Source: Mesonia phycicola
Lineage (GTDB): Bacteria; Bacteroidota; Bacteroidia; Flavobacteriales; Flavobacteriaceae
Assembly (NCBI RefSeq): GCF_900141885.1
Contig: NZ_FQYY01000007.1
Coordinates: 62,001-126,000, forward strand
DNA length: 64,000 nt
Direction of reading: 5' to 3'
In this document: positions 10,257 through 19,006 of the stretch, in pieces
Layout of the letters: each line of letters begins with the position of its first letter
How positions within the stretch are numbered: position 1 is the stretch's first letter
Notes under the pieces: generated by a model
Told to the model about the DNA's origin: nothing
The model's database searches: none
Seen by the model: the letters and a program-made list of their open reading frames with translations, nothing else
Position numbers and translations under genes: made by a program

Positions 10257-10277
10257 ATCCCGGATCAAGTCCGGGAT
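10257..10277. repeat. Palindromic intergenic repeat (CCCGG type)
   Basis: ATCCCGGA / TCCGGGAT, a perfect 8-bp stem with a five-base loop, followed by TGACGC. It is GC-rich unlike its surroundings. It forms one part of a cluster of small palindromes between alaS and the GSCFA gene. Confidence 0.7.
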
Positions 10278-10300
10278 GACGCTTTTAATATTAAATTATC

Positions 10301-10328
10301 GTCATGCTGAACTTGATTCAGCATCTCA
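10301..10328. repeat. Palindromic intergenic repeat (GCTGAA type)
   Basis: GTC followed by ATGCTGAA / TTCAGCAT (perfect 8-bp stem, loop CTTGA) and CTCA. The same GTC-A-GCTGAA...TTCAGCATCTCA pattern recurs near 14980, 16318 and, inverted and decayed, near 17740. Another degraded palindrome (ATGCTGAGCATTTCGA) follows at about 10353. Confidence 0.75.
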
Positions 10329-10433
10329 TTATCTTAGTAATTTTTAGATTTTTATGCTGAGCATTTCGATACCGTTCAAGATAGCTTCGTTAAAGTAACT
10401 CAATTTCAGCTTCAATTTCAACTTTAAAAATTT

Positions 10434-11381
10434 ATGCAACTTCAAACCCATATTAATATACCAGAAGAGAAACCTAAAATAGACTACTCGTCTAAGGTTT
10501 TATTGTTGGGTTCTTGTTTTTCAGAAAATATAGGAGAGAAGTTCGCGTATTATCAATTTCAGCAATTACAAAATCCATTCGGAATTTTATTTCATCCATT
10601 TGCAATAGAAAGTTTTATCAAAAAAGTAGTTTCTCAGCAAAAATATACCGAACAAGAAATTTTTGAACACCAAGAAATATTTAGCTGTTTTGATGCTCAC
10701 TCTAGGTTAAATGCACTTTCTAAAGAAGAATTGCTAAGTAATCTAAATTCTGCTTTGGTAGAAACGTTTCAGTTTTTAAAAAAAGCAACTCACATAACAA
10801 TCACCTTGGGTACTGCTTGGATTTATAAACATATTGAGCAAAATAAATATGTTGCAAATTGCCATAAAATTCCGCAGAAAAATTTTCAAAAAGAACTTTC
10901 TTCCGTAGAAGGTATAGAAAAAAGTTTACAGAATATAATAGCTTACATTCAGCAAATAAATACTAATGGTAAATTTATTTTTACCATTTCTCCCGTTAGA
11001 CACGCTAAAGATGGTTTGGTAGAAAATCAGCAAAGTAAGGCGCATCTAATTGCAGCACTTCATCAAATACGCAAAAAGCTAGAAAACTTGTATTATTTTC
11101 CTTCTTATGAGATTATGATGGATGAGCTGAGAGATTACCGTTTTTATGCGGCAGATTTGTTACATCCCAACCAAATAGCTGTAGATTATATCTGGGATAA
11201 ATTTGTAGATACTTGGTTTTCTTCTTCTACACTTGCAGTGATGAAAGAGGTAAAGCAAATTCAGCAAGGTTTAGCGCATAAACCTTTTAATGCACATTCT
11301 GATGCGCATCAAAAATTTCAGAAAAAACTTCAACAAAAAGTAGAAAAACTTCAGCAGCAATTTTCCTTTTTCAAATTTTAA
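10434..11381 (+). CDS. GSCFA-domain protein (SGNH-hydrolase-like)
   Basis: A 315-residue protein of the GSCFA family. The name motif is present near the N-terminus (LLGSCFSENIGEKF), placing a Ser where SGNH esterases have their nucleophile, and a later block (AADLLHPNQIAVDYIW) holds the Asp/His that would complete the triad. No signal peptide, so it is probably cytoplasmic. The substrate is unknown for the family. It stands alone between the repeat cluster and the DUF4230 gene. Confidence 0.85.
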   Translation: MQLQTHINIPEEKPKIDYSSKVLLLGSCFSENIGEKFAYYQFQQLQNPFGILFHPFAIESFIKKVVSQQKYTEQEIFEHQEIFSCFDAHSRLNALSKEELLSNLNSALVETFQFLKKATHITITLGTAWIYKHIEQNKYVANCHKIPQKNFQKELSSVEGIEKSLQNIIAYIQQINTNGKFIFTISPVRHAKDGLVENQQSKAHLIAALHQIRKKLENLYYFPSYEIMMDELRDYRFYAADLLHPNQIAVDYIWDKFVDTWFSSSTLAVMKEVKQIQQGLAHKPFNAHSDAHQKFQKKLQQKVEKLQQQFSFFKF

Positions 11382-11474
11382 TCACGCTGGTTAAAGTTGT
11401 AAAACTGTTAATCTAATTTCAAATAAGCTTAAATTGAAAAGCATTCATGTATTTTAGAAATAAATTTTAAATTC

Positions 11475-12089
11475 ATGAAAAAATTTTTACTTGGGGTAGT
11501 TGTAGCATTAGTGTGTTTGTTGGGTTACCAATATTTTAAAAATGAGTGGCAAGAAAAAGAAGATTTACTAGAGGCTTCTAATTTAATAGAGCAAGAAATT
11601 AAAAATGTGAGTAAGCTAGTAGTTTCTGAAGGGAGTTATGCTAAAATTTACAATTATGAAAACAAAGAAAGCTTTGTTTTTAAATTTCTATCTGCACGTA
11701 AAAAAGCACTAATCTTAGTTAATGCAAAAGCAACTGTAAGTTACGATTTAAGAGCGCTAACTTACCATATAGATCAAGAAAATAAAACACTTACCATTAC
11801 CTCTATACCAGAGCCAGAATTAAGTATTAATCCAGATATCAAGTATTATGATGTAACTCAAGATTACCTAAACCAGTTTGATGAGAAAGATTATAATAAA
11901 ATTAAAACAAGAATTAATACCGATTTAAAAAAACAAATTAATAATTCTGTACTTGTAAAAAATGCAGAAAACCGATTAATATCTGAGTTACAAAAATTGT
12001 TTGTGCTTACCAATTCTATGGGGTGGACAATAAAATATAACCAAGAGCAGCTAAATTCTCAAGAAGATTTTAAGTCTATAAAAGACTAG
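11475..12089 (+). CDS. DUF4230 family protein
   Basis: A 204-residue protein with one N-terminal hydrophobic helix (about 3-21) and a DUF4230 domain (about 45-195), recognised from the pattern LVVSEGSYAKIYNYE, then KALILVNAKATVSYDL and the beta-rich ITSIPEPELSINPDI segment. It should be anchored in the inner membrane facing the periplasm. The function of the family is unknown. It lies 39 bases upstream of the first tetR gene on the same strand, but the phenylacetate genes start only after the operator at 12738. Confidence 0.8.
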   Translation: MKKFLLGVVVALVCLLGYQYFKNEWQEKEDLLEASNLIEQEIKNVSKLVVSEGSYAKIYNYENKESFVFKFLSARKKALILVNAKATVSYDLRALTYHIDQENKTLTITSIPEPELSINPDIKYYDVTQDYLNQFDEKDYNKIKTRINTDLKKQINNSVLVKNAENRLISELQKLFVLTNSMGWTIKYNQEQLNSQEDFKSIKD

Positions 12090-12128
12090 TGTTTACAACA
12101 GCTAAAAAAATATTATCTTGCTTTGTCT

Positions 12129-12704
12129 ATGAAAATAACAGACAGAAAATCAGAAATAATAGTTACAGCAGCCAAACTTTTTAAAAAAAGAGGTTACAAC
12201 GCTGTTTCTATGCGTGATATAGCACAAGAGCTAGGTATAAAAGCAGCTAGTTTATACAACCATATTAAGTCTAAGCAAGAAATTCTTTCAGACATTGTGC
12301 TTAATGTAGCAGAAAGTTTTACCAACCATATGGAGCAAATTTATCCGCAATCTATAAACTCCATTCAAAAATTAGAAGCTATTATTCAAAATCATATAGA
12401 TATAACGGTGCAAAAAACAGATTTTTTAGCTTGTATGAATAATGATTGGATGCACTTAGATGAAGAAAATTTAGCTACTTATCTAAAGTTACGTAATGCT
12501 TACGAGGCCTCTTTTAGAAAAATTTTGCAAGAGGGAATAGCTAAAAATGAGCTTGAAAACCAAAATTCAGAAATTGTTATATTCTCAATACTTACTACAT
12601 TAAGAGCTCTTTATTTGTGGTATTCTAAAAAATCATCGGTAGAGGTTGAGGTATTAAAAAAAGACTTGCCAAAAACCTTACTTCACGGCATAGTAAAAAA
12701 TTAG
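12129..12704 (+). CDS. TetR-family regulator 1 of the phenylacetate cluster
   Basis: A 191-residue TetR/AcrR repressor. Helix-turn-helix at about 20-45 (GYNAVSMRDIAQELGIKAAS then LYNHIKSKQEIL), followed by an all-helical ligand domain with no recognised ligand motif. I chose the ATG at 12129; an in-frame TTG two codons earlier is possible. It sits directly before the operator at 12738 and the paaE promoter, and its DNA-binding helix is very close to that of the regulator at 27611, so both probably bind ACTAAC-N4-GTTAGT. By analogy with PaaR proteins the inducer could be phenylacetyl-CoA; that is inference. Confidence 0.85.
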   Translation: MKITDRKSEIIVTAAKLFKKRGYNAVSMRDIAQELGIKAASLYNHIKSKQEILSDIVLNVAESFTNHMEQIYPQSINSIQKLEAIIQNHIDITVQKTDFLACMNNDWMHLDEENLATYLKLRNAYEASFRKILQEGIAKNELENQNSEIVIFSILTTLRALYLWYSKKSSVEVEVLKKDLPKTLLHGIVKN

Positions 12705-12727
12705 AAAAAATAATTTAACAAGATAGG

Positions 12728-12759
12728 TTTGTAAATTAAACTAACAATCGTTAGTTTTG
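12728..12759 (+). promoter_or_regulatory. paaE promoter with TetR operator (site 1)
   Basis: The palindrome AAACTAAC-AATC-GTTAGTTT (12738-12757) is perfect over 8-bp arms. A -33 TTTG (12728-12731) and a -7 box TAGTTTTG (12752-12759, matching TAnnTTTG) are 20 bases apart, and the right arm of the palindrome forms part of the -7 box. A bound repressor would block the promoter. The paaE start codon is at 12781. Confidence 0.8.
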
Positions 12760-12780
12760 TTAGGTAACAAATAAATATTA

Positions 12781-13854
12781 ATGGCAAAATTTCACACATT
12801 AACTGTAAAAGAGGTTTATAAAGAAACAAAAGATTGTACAGTTATAGAATTTGATGTTCCGGAGAATTTAAAAGAAGATTTTAAATATGAACAAGGGCAG
12901 CATTTAACTTTAAAAAAAGATATAAATGGTGAGGATGTAAGAAGATCTTATTCTTTATGCTCTAGCCCTATAGAAAATAAATGGAAGGTTGCGGTAAAGC
13001 AAATACCAACCGGTAAGTTTTCTTCATTTGTGAATGAAGAATTAAAGAGTGGAGACCAACTAGAAGTGATGGTGCCTAGTGGTAAATTTGGAGTGAAAAA
13101 CGAAGCAAATTTACCTAAAAATTATATCGTTTTCGCAGCAGGAAGTGGTATAACGCCAATTCTTTCTATGATTAAGACCCATTTAGCAAAAGAGCCAGAA
13201 AGTACTTTTAAGTTATTTTATCTTAATAAAAACGCTAAATCTATCATCTTTAAAGAAGAGTTAGAGCAATTAAGAAATAAATATTTTGGGCGTTTTGAAA
13301 TTTTCTATTTCTTAACGAGAGAGCAAAGAGATATTCCTTTATTTAATGGAAGATTTGATGAAGAAAAAATAAATCTACTTACCAAAAGTTTGATTGATGT
13401 AGAGCAGATAGATGAGTGTTTTATCTGCGGACCAGAAAAAATGATTTTTATGTTGAGAGATGAGCTAGAAAAAGCAGGACTTTCTCGAAATAAAATTCAT
13501 TATGAATTATTTGTTACCGGTATTTCTGAAGAAGATAAAAAGAAAGCCGCTAAAATTATAGAAAACAAAGTAGAAGGTACACAAGTTACCATTGTAGATG
13601 GTGGTAAAGAGTTTCATTTTGGTATGACAGAAGAGTACGATAATATTTTAGATGCTGCTTTAGGTGCAGGTGCAGATTTACCATTTGCTTGCAAAGGTGG
13701 AGTTTGTAGTACTTGTAAATGTCAAGTGATAGAGGGTAGCGTAGAAATGAAAATAAATTATGCTTTAGAAGATGATGAGGTAACTAATAATTTTGTATTG
13801 AGTTGCCAATCTGTACCAACTTCAGAAAAGCTGGTAGTAGATTTTGATGTTTAA
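12781..13854 (+). CDS. paaE: Phenylacetyl-CoA epoxidase reductase subunit PaaE
   Basis: Passes electrons from NADPH to the PaaABC di-iron oxygenase. The 357 residues show a flavin-binding domain (RRSYS at 54-58), a pyridine-nucleotide domain (GSGITP at 121-126; CGPEKMI later) and a C-terminal plant-type ferredoxin domain whose four cluster ligands are visible as C304, C309, C312 (CKGGVCSTC) and C342. It is the first gene after operator site 1, ahead of paaABCD, whereas in E. coli paaE comes after paaABCD. The order does not affect the assigned role. Confidence 0.95.
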   Translation: MAKFHTLTVKEVYKETKDCTVIEFDVPENLKEDFKYEQGQHLTLKKDINGEDVRRSYSLCSSPIENKWKVAVKQIPTGKFSSFVNEELKSGDQLEVMVPSGKFGVKNEANLPKNYIVFAAGSGITPILSMIKTHLAKEPESTFKLFYLNKNAKSIIFKEELEQLRNKYFGRFEIFYFLTREQRDIPLFNGRFDEEKINLLTKSLIDVEQIDECFICGPEKMIFMLRDELEKAGLSRNKIHYELFVTGISEEDKKKAAKIIENKVEGTQVTIVDGGKEFHFGMTEEYDNILDAALGAGADLPFACKGGVCSTCKCQVIEGSVEMKINYALEDDEVTNNFVLSCQSVPTSEKLVVDFDV

Positions 13855-13931
13855 TAAAGAGCGTTAAAATTTTCATTATCAATTAAATAATGATTAATTT
13901 TTAAGTGTTCTTTTAATTAAAAAAATGAATT

Positions 13932-14888
13932 ATGAGTGAGAAAGAAGTAAAAAATTTAGAAGAAATCTTTGAGCAAAAAATTGCTAGAGATGAAAAAATA
14001 GAACCTAAAGATTGGATGCCTGAGAAGTATAGAAAAACGCATATTAGGCAAATGTCTCAACACGCGCATTCAGAAATTGTAGGGATGTTGCCAGAAGGTA
14101 ACTGGATAACTCGCGCCCCTTCTTTAAGAAGAAAAGTAGCATTGTTAGCAAAAGTACAAGATGAGGCTGGGCACGGTCTTTATTTGTATAGTGCTTGTGA
14201 AACTTTAGGCGTTTCTAGAGAAGAATTGTACGATCAGTTACACTCAGGGAAAGCAAAATACTCTAGTATTTTTAATTACCCAACCATTACTTGGGCAGAT
14301 ATTGGAGCTATTGGTTGGTTAGTAGATGGTGCGGCAATTATTAACCAAGTTCCGCTTTGTAGCACTTCTTACGGGCCCTATGCAAGAGCTATGGTACGAG
14401 TTTGTAAAGAAGAAAGTTTCCATCAGCGTCAAGGGTATGAGATTATGCTAACGCTTTGTCGTGGTACAGAAGAGCAAAAACAAATGGCGCAAGATGCATT
14501 AAACCGTTGGTGGTGGCCAGCGTTAATGATGCTTGGGCCAACAGATGATGCTTCTGTACACACTGCACAATCTATGAAATGGAAATTAAAACGTAAAACT
14601 AACGATGAATTACGTCAGCAATTTATAGATCAAACCATTCCGCAAGCAGATATTTTAGGAATCACTGTTCCAGATCCAGACTTAAAATGGAACGAAGAAA
14701 CTGGTCATTACGATTTTGGAGAAATTAACTGGGATGAGTTTTGGCAAGTAGTAAAAGGCCAAGGTCCTTGTAATAAAGAACGTTTAGAAACTAGAGTGAA
14801 CGCTTGGGAAGGTGGCGCTTGGGTAAGAGATGCAGCAATGGCTTATGCAGAAAAACAAGCCGCTAAAAAAGTTCAGAAAGCAAGCTAG
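13932..14888 (+). CDS. paaA: Phenylacetyl-CoA epoxidase catalytic subunit PaaA
   Basis: The di-iron subunit that inserts oxygen into the ring of phenylacetyl-CoA to give the 1,2-epoxide. The 318-residue sequence has both ferritin-type ExxH iron motifs, EAGH (in [15 protein letters not shown]) and ESFH (in [14 protein letters not shown]), and the [11 protein letters not shown] block of the family. Length is normal. It follows paaE by 77 bases and is separated from paaB by a 236-base gap holding repeats and a hairpin, which is long for genes of one complex. Confidence 0.97.
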   Translation: MSEKEVKNLEEIFEQKIARDEKIEPKDWMPEKYRKTHIRQMSQHAHSEIVGMLPEGNWITRAPSLRRKVALLAKVQDEAGHGLYLYSACETLGVSREELYDQLHSGKAKYSSIFNYPTITWADIGAIGWLVDGAAIINQVPLCSTSYGPYARAMVRVCKEESFHQRQGYEIMLTLCRGTEEQKQMAQDALNRWWWPALMMLGPTDDASVHTAQSMKWKLKRKTNDELRQQFIDQTIPQADILGITVPDPDLKWNEETGHYDFGEINWDEFWQVVKGQGPCNKERLETRVNAWEGGAWVRDAAMAYAEKQAAKKVQKAS

Positions 14889-14978
14889 ATAAAAGAATTT
14901 GAATTCGAAAATGAAGCTCACCCTAAGCTGAGTCAAAGGGTCTTCATTCAATTTGAAATATTATAAATAACAATTCGA

Positions 14979-15010
14979 ATCGTCGTGCTGAATTTGATGC
15001 AGCATCTCAC
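14979..15010. repeat. Palindromic intergenic repeat (GCTGAA type)
   Basis: CGTCGTGCTGAA...GCAGCATCTCAC, a mutated copy of the repeat at 10301 with TGCTG/CAGCA arms. About 60 bases upstream, from 14920, the stretch CACCCTAAGCTGAGTCAAAGGGT looks like a second, decayed palindrome of a CACCCT...AGGGT type. Confidence 0.65.
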
Positions 15011-15063
15011 GCGATTGGGATTTTAAGAAGTTTTTTTAAACTGAAAAATAACAGAAAATAAAA

Positions 15064-15112
15064 TTAGTGAGTATAGCAAGTTGGAGTTACTCATCTCTAA
15101 ATACTCACTATT
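15064..15112 (+). other. Hairpin in the paaA-paaB gap
   Basis: TAGTGAGTAT / ATACTCACTA, a perfect 10-bp inverted repeat with a 27-base loop, ending 15 bases before the paaB start. There is no T-run, so it may be an mRNA processing or stability structure between paaA and paaB. Confidence 0.45.
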
Positions 15113-15124
15113 AATTACAATATA

Positions 15125-15418
15125 ATGGCAGACAAGAAAAAAAATTGGCCTCTTTGGGAAGTATTTGTAAGAAGTAAAAACGGACTAGAACATCGTCATT
15201 TTGGTAGCTTACACGCAGCAGATGAAGATATGGCACTAGAAAATGCACGAGATGTGTATACTAGAAGAAAAGAGGGAGTGAGCATTTGGGTGGTAGAGTC
15301 TAAACATATAAAAGCTTCTAATCCAGATGAAAACGGAGAGATGTTTGAGCCTGCAGAAGATAAAGTTTATCGTCATCCTACTTTTTACGATTTACCAGAC
15401 GAGGTAAAACATATGTAA
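15125..15418 (+). CDS. paaB: Phenylacetyl-CoA epoxidase subunit PaaB
   Basis: Small bridging subunit of the PaaABCE complex that holds PaaA-PaaC heterodimers together; it has no catalytic site. The 97-residue sequence matches the family closely: WPLWEVFVRSKNGLEHRHFG at the start, then HAADEDMALENARDVYTRR and EGVSIWVV. Length is normal. It lies between paaA and paaC on the same strand, so the complex genes keep the usual A-B-C-D order. Confidence 0.95.
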   Translation: MADKKKNWPLWEVFVRSKNGLEHRHFGSLHAADEDMALENARDVYTRRKEGVSIWVVESKHIKASNPDENGEMFEPAEDKVYRHPTFYDLPDEVKHM

Positions 15419-15498
15419 TTCATTTCTGCGGAAGTGGAAATATTAGTTAGAAACCGAGCTATAAAAAAAATACGGCTCGATAATTTCAATTTCATACA

Positions 15499-16254
15499 AT
15501 GAATAAAGAAAATTTAATAAAATATATATTAGGTATTGCAGACAACTCTTTGATTTTAGGTCAACGTTTAGGAGAGTTAACTGGTCACGGACCTAGTCTA
15601 GAAGTAGATATTGCACTTACCAATATTTCTTTAGATTTATTTGGTCAAGTTCGTAGTTACTTTCAATACGCAGCACAAATTTCAGAAGAAGAGAAAACAG
15701 AAGATGATTTTGCTTTTTTACGTACAGAAAGAGAATATGTAAACGTATTGTTGGTAGAGCAAACCAATAAAGATTTTGCATACGTAATAGGACGCCAATT
15801 TTTGTTTGATCATTTTCATTTTTTATTGCTGAATGAATTACAAAAGAGTAAAGATGAAACCTTAGTAGCAATAGCTAAAAAGAGTTTAAAAGAAGTAAGT
15901 TACCACAAGCGTTTTTCTTCAGATTGGGTAAAGCGTCTTGGTGATGGTACAGAAGAAAGTAAGCAAAAAATGCAAACTGCTATAAATGATTTATGGAGGT
16001 TTACAGAAGAATTGTTTGAAACTACAGAAGCAGATCAAGAAGCAATTGAAGCAGGTATTGGGGTAAATGTAACTGCGTTGAAAGATACTTATTTAGCTAA
16101 TGTTTCAGAAGTTTTAACAGAAGCTACGCTAGAAAAACCAGAACTTCAGTTTTTTCAAAGCGGAGGTAAAAAAGGAATACACTCAGAGCAAATGGGCTAT
16201 TTGTTAAGTGATATGCAATTTATGCAACGTACCTACCCAGGTATGAAGTGGTAA
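15499..16254 (+). CDS. paaC: Phenylacetyl-CoA epoxidase structural subunit PaaC
   Basis: Ferritin-fold partner of PaaA that has lost the iron site and supports the active subunit. The 251 residues show the family landmarks ADNSLILGQRLGELTGHGP, the EVSYHKRFSSDWV segment and the C-terminal GKKGIHSEQMGYLLSDMQF block. Length is normal. It starts 80 bases after paaB; the short gap contains only a weak inverted repeat and no promoter I can recognise. Confidence 0.95.
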   Translation: MNKENLIKYILGIADNSLILGQRLGELTGHGPSLEVDIALTNISLDLFGQVRSYFQYAAQISEEEKTEDDFAFLRTEREYVNVLLVEQTNKDFAYVIGRQFLFDHFHFLLLNELQKSKDETLVAIAKKSLKEVSYHKRFSSDWVKRLGDGTEESKQKMQTAINDLWRFTEELFETTEADQEAIEAGIGVNVTALKDTYLANVSEVLTEATLEKPELQFFQSGGKKGIHSEQMGYLLSDMQFMQRTYPGMKW

Positions 16255-16317
16255 ATTTTATTTAGGTAGCAATCCTAATATTATTAAGCTTATTGAAGTA
16301 TAAATATTTAGTTAGAA

Positions 16318-16346
16318 CGTCACGCTGAACTCGTTTCAGCATCTCA
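16318..16346. repeat. Palindromic intergenic repeat (GCTGAA type)
   Basis: CGTCAC followed by GCTGAA / TTCAGC (6-bp perfect stem, five-base loop) and ATCTCAT. It lies in the paaC-paaD gap and has the same flanks as the copy at 10301. Confidence 0.75.
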
Positions 16347-16364
16347 TCAGTGTAAAGACATAAA

Positions 16365-16865
16365 ATGACAGAAGAAAAAGTACATATTTCAGAAGAATTA
16401 GAACCGATTTTAAAACAAATTTCGGATCCAGAAATTCCTGTACTTTCTATTCTAGATCTAGGTGTTGTTCGTTCAGCAGAAATTATCGATAATGTTGCTC
16501 AAATTAAAATAACTCCAACTTATAGCGGTTGTCCCGCAATGGATGTTATAGGAGATGATATTGAGCAAGCTTTAAAAGAAGCAGGTTATGCCTCTAAAGT
16601 AAATTTAATTTTATCGCCAGCCTGGTCTACCGAGTGGATTACAGAAGAAGGTAAAAATGCTTTACGAGAATATGGTATAGCTCCACCTATGGATGCTACT
16701 TCAGATAAAAAAGCATTATTAGGAGAAGAAAAAATTGTAAAGTGCACAAATTGTGGGTCTACCAATACCCATTTAGTAAGTCAGTTTGGTTCTACGGCTT
16801 GCAAAGCATTATTTAAGTGTAATGACTGCCAAGAACCGTTTGATTATTTTAAATGTTTAATATAA
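16365..16865 (+). CDS. paaD: Phenylacetate degradation Fe-S maturation factor PaaD
   Basis: PaaD is required for an active epoxidase, most likely by helping Fe-S or di-iron assembly. The 166-residue protein has an N-terminal SufT/MIP18-type domain (about 5-95, with SDPEIPVLSILDLGVVR and the TPTYSGCPAMDVI cysteine motif) and a C-terminal four-cysteine module (CTNCGS...CNDCQEPFDYFK) with SQFGSTACK between the cysteine pairs. All expected cysteines are present. A GC-rich hairpin with a T-run follows the stop codon directly. Confidence 0.95.
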   Translation: MTEEKVHISEELEPILKQISDPEIPVLSILDLGVVRSAEIIDNVAQIKITPTYSGCPAMDVIGDDIEQALKEAGYASKVNLILSPAWSTEWITEEGKNALREYGIAPPMDATSDKKALLGEEKIVKCTNCGSTNTHLVSQFGSTACKALFKCNDCQEPFDYFKCLI

Positions 16866-16892
16866 TTCCTGCCTTGGCGGGAATCTTTTTTT
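16865..16892 (+). terminator. Terminator-like hairpin between paaD and paaG
   Basis: ATTCCTGCC / GGCGGGAAT (one G-T pair, very tight loop) followed by CTTTTTTT. It begins at the last base of the paaD stop codon and ends 9 bases before the paaG start. As it lies inside an apparent operon it may attenuate rather than end transcription, or it may be another mobile palindrome. Confidence 0.5.
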
Positions 16893-16901
16893 ATAAAAAA
16901 A

Positions 16902-17684
16902 ATGAGTAAATCGATAGCTGTAGAAATTATTAATAATGTAGCAAAAATTAGTCTTAACCGACCAGAGGTTTTTAATAGCTTTAATCGAGAAATGGCATTT
17001 GCATTACAAGACCAATTAAAAGAGTGTGCATCTAATAAAGAAGTACGTGCTATTTTGTTAACTGGTAATGGCAAAGCATTTTGTGCAGGACAAGACTTAA
17101 AAGAAGTTACAGATCCAGAATTAAACCCAGGCTTCAAATCTATATTAGAAGAGCATTATAATCCTATAATTCAACTTATAAGAAGTATAGAAAAACCAAT
17201 TGTTGCAGCAGTAAATGGTGTAGCAGCAGGTGCAGGAGCAAATATTGCTTTAGCTTGTGATGTAGTGGTAGCAACACAAAACGCTGCATTTATACAGGCG
17301 TTTAGTAAAATTGGTTTAGTACCAGATAGCGCAGGTACTTTCTTTTTACCAAGATTAATTGGTTTTCAAAAAGCATCTGCTTTAGCTATGCTGGGAGACA
17401 AAATTTCAGCGGAAGAAGCAGAGCGTTTAGGGATGATTTACAAATATTTCACTACAGAAGAGTTTGAAGAAGAAAGCATGAAACTTGCAGAAAAACTTGC
17501 TAAAATGCCAACCAAAGCATTAGCATTAACTAAGGCTGCGCTTAATAAATCATTAACTAATAATCTAGAAGAGCAATTAAATTTAGAATCTCAATACCAA
17601 ATAGAAGCCGCTTCTACAGCAGATTATAAAGAAGGTGTAAATGCTTTTATAGAAAAAAGAAAACCAAATTTTAAAGGAGAGTAA
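16902..17684 (+). CDS. paaG: Epoxyphenylacetyl-CoA isomerase PaaG
   Basis: Converts ring-1,2-epoxyphenylacetyl-CoA to oxepin-CoA and can move double bonds later in the pathway. This is a 260-residue crotonase-fold protein. Motifs shared with known PaaG include GKAFCAGQDL (oxyanion hole), NGVAAGAGANIALACD (second oxyanion hole) and AFSKIGLVPDSAGT, where the Asp replaces a hydratase Glu. These favour PaaG over a hydratase. It lies 36 bases after paaD and before paaH. Confidence 0.9.
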   Translation: MSKSIAVEIINNVAKISLNRPEVFNSFNREMAFALQDQLKECASNKEVRAILLTGNGKAFCAGQDLKEVTDPELNPGFKSILEEHYNPIIQLIRSIEKPIVAAVNGVAAGAGANIALACDVVVATQNAAFIQAFSKIGLVPDSAGTFFLPRLIGFQKASALAMLGDKISAEEAERLGMIYKYFTTEEFEEESMKLAEKLAKMPTKALALTKAALNKSLTNNLEEQLNLESQYQIEAASTADYKEGVNAFIEKRKPNFKGE

Positions 17685-17698
17685 CTAATAAGATTTTT

Positions 17699-17773
17699 GT
17701 CACCCTAAACTTGATTCAAGGTAGCATCAATAAAATATGATGATGAGATGCAGAATAAAGTTCAGCATGACGA
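17699..17773. repeat. Pair of decayed palindromic repeats between paaG and paaH
   Basis: First a degenerate CACCCT...TTCAAGG unit (about 17700-17722), then an inverted and mutated copy of the GCTGAA-type repeat, readable on the minus strand as TCGTCATGCTGAACTT then ATTCTGCATCTCAT (about 17742-17773). The mismatched stem shows this copy is no longer a clean palindrome. Confidence 0.55.
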
Positions 17774-17836
17774 TTTTTAAACCAAAAAACACAGTTTCAA
17801 TTTTTTAGTTGAATTTGAAAAAAAATTAAGATCAAT

Positions 17837-19006
17837 ATGACCATCGGAATTATAGGTAGCGGAACAATGGGTAGCGGTATTGCACAAGTGGCAGCAACTG
17901 CTGGTTGTCAAGTAAAAGTTTATGATACCAATCAAGAAGCCTTGCAAAAAAGTGAAGCGAAATTAGAACAAGTAATGCTTCGCTTAATTGAAAAAGGTAA
18001 AATTGATACTACAGAAAAAGACAGAATTCAATCTAATATTTCTTACGTAAATACGATACAAGAATTAGCAGGTGCCAATCTAACTATAGAAGCCATTATT
18101 GAAAATCTAGAAATAAAACAAAAGGTTTTTCAAGAGTTAGAAGCTTGCCAAAATGAAGATGCCATTATAGCTTCTAACACCAGTTCTTTATCTATAGCTT
18201 CTATTGCTTCAGCATTAAAAAAACCAAGCCGAGTAATTGGTATTCATTTTTTTAATCCAGCACCATTAATGCCATTGGTAGAAATTATACCAGCGGTACA
18301 AACTTCAGAAGAAGTAAAAAATAAAGTAGTTCAAATTATAGCCGATTGGAAAAAAGTAGGGGTTCTTGCAAAAGATACTCCTGGTTTTATTGTTAACCGT
18401 GTTGCTAGACCGTTTTATGGAGAAGCGCTTAGAATTTATGAAGAAGGTAAAGCCGATATTTCTACTATAGACAATGCTTTAAAAGATTTAGGTGGTTTTA
18501 GAATGGGGCCTTTTCAGTTAATGGATTTTATTGGTCACGATGTAAATTATACCGTTACAGAAACTGTTTTTAAAGAGTTCTATTACGACCCGCGTTACAA
18601 ACCATCTTTCACACAAAAACGTCTAAAAGAAGCAGGTTATTTAGGACGCAAAACAGGAAAAGGTTTTTACGATTATAAAGACGGAAAGCCTGTCGCTTCA
18701 AGCGAAGTCGAGAAATTTAGTAATTCAGAGCTTTCTCAACAAATTCTAGATCGTGTTTTAGTAATGCTTATTAATGAGGCAGCAGATGCTTTATTTTTAA
18801 ACATTGCTACCGCAAAAGATATAGATTTAGCAATGACCAAAGGAGTTAATTACCCTAAAGGTTTACTTGCTTGGGCAAATGAAAAAGGAATTGATTGGTG
18901 TGTAGAAAAATTAGACGCACTTTACAACGAGTATCACGAAGATCGTTACCGTTGCAGTCCTTTATTACGTAAAATGAAACTAGAAAAAAACCAATTTCAA
19001 TTATGA
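17837..19006 (+). CDS. paaH: 3-hydroxyadipyl-CoA dehydrogenase PaaH
   Basis: Oxidises 3-hydroxyadipyl-CoA to 3-oxoadipyl-CoA with NAD. The 389-residue protein has an N-terminal Rossmann domain (IGSGTMGSGIAQVAA at the start), the catalytic His in IGIHFFNPAPLMPLVEI, the DTPGFIVNRVARPFYGEA hinge, and two C-terminal 3HCDH dimerisation modules, the second ending near CSPLLRKM. Its stop codon overlaps the paaI start (ATGA), so the two are translationally coupled. Confidence 0.93.
   Translation: MTIGIIGSGTMGSGIAQVAATAGCQVKVYDTNQEALQKSEAKLEQVMLRLIEKGKIDTTEKDRIQSNISYVNTIQELAGANLTIEAIIENLEIKQKVFQELEACQNEDAIIASNTSSLSIASIASALKKPSRVIGIHFFNPAPLMPLVEIIPAVQTSEEVKNKVVQIIADWKKVGVLAKDTPGFIVNRVARPFYGEALRIYEEGKADISTIDNALKDLGGFRMGPFQLMDFIGHDVNYTVTETVFKEFYYDPRYKPSFTQKRLKEAGYLGRKTGKGFYDYKDGKPVASSEVEKFSNSELSQQILDRVLVMLINEAADALFLNIATAKDIDLAMTKGVNYPKGLLAWANEKGIDWCVEKLDALYNEYHEDRYRCSPLLRKMKLEKNQFQL

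Noticed and set aside
13857-13931. A further ACTAAC operator before paaA
   Set aside because: The gap has only a loose A/T-rich inverted repeat (ATTATCAATT...AATGATTAAT) without the ACTAAC/GTTAGT arms.
15617-15871. An antisense open frame inside paaC
   Set aside because: It lies fully within a conserved subunit gene and its translation shows no signal peptide, motif or coherent domain.
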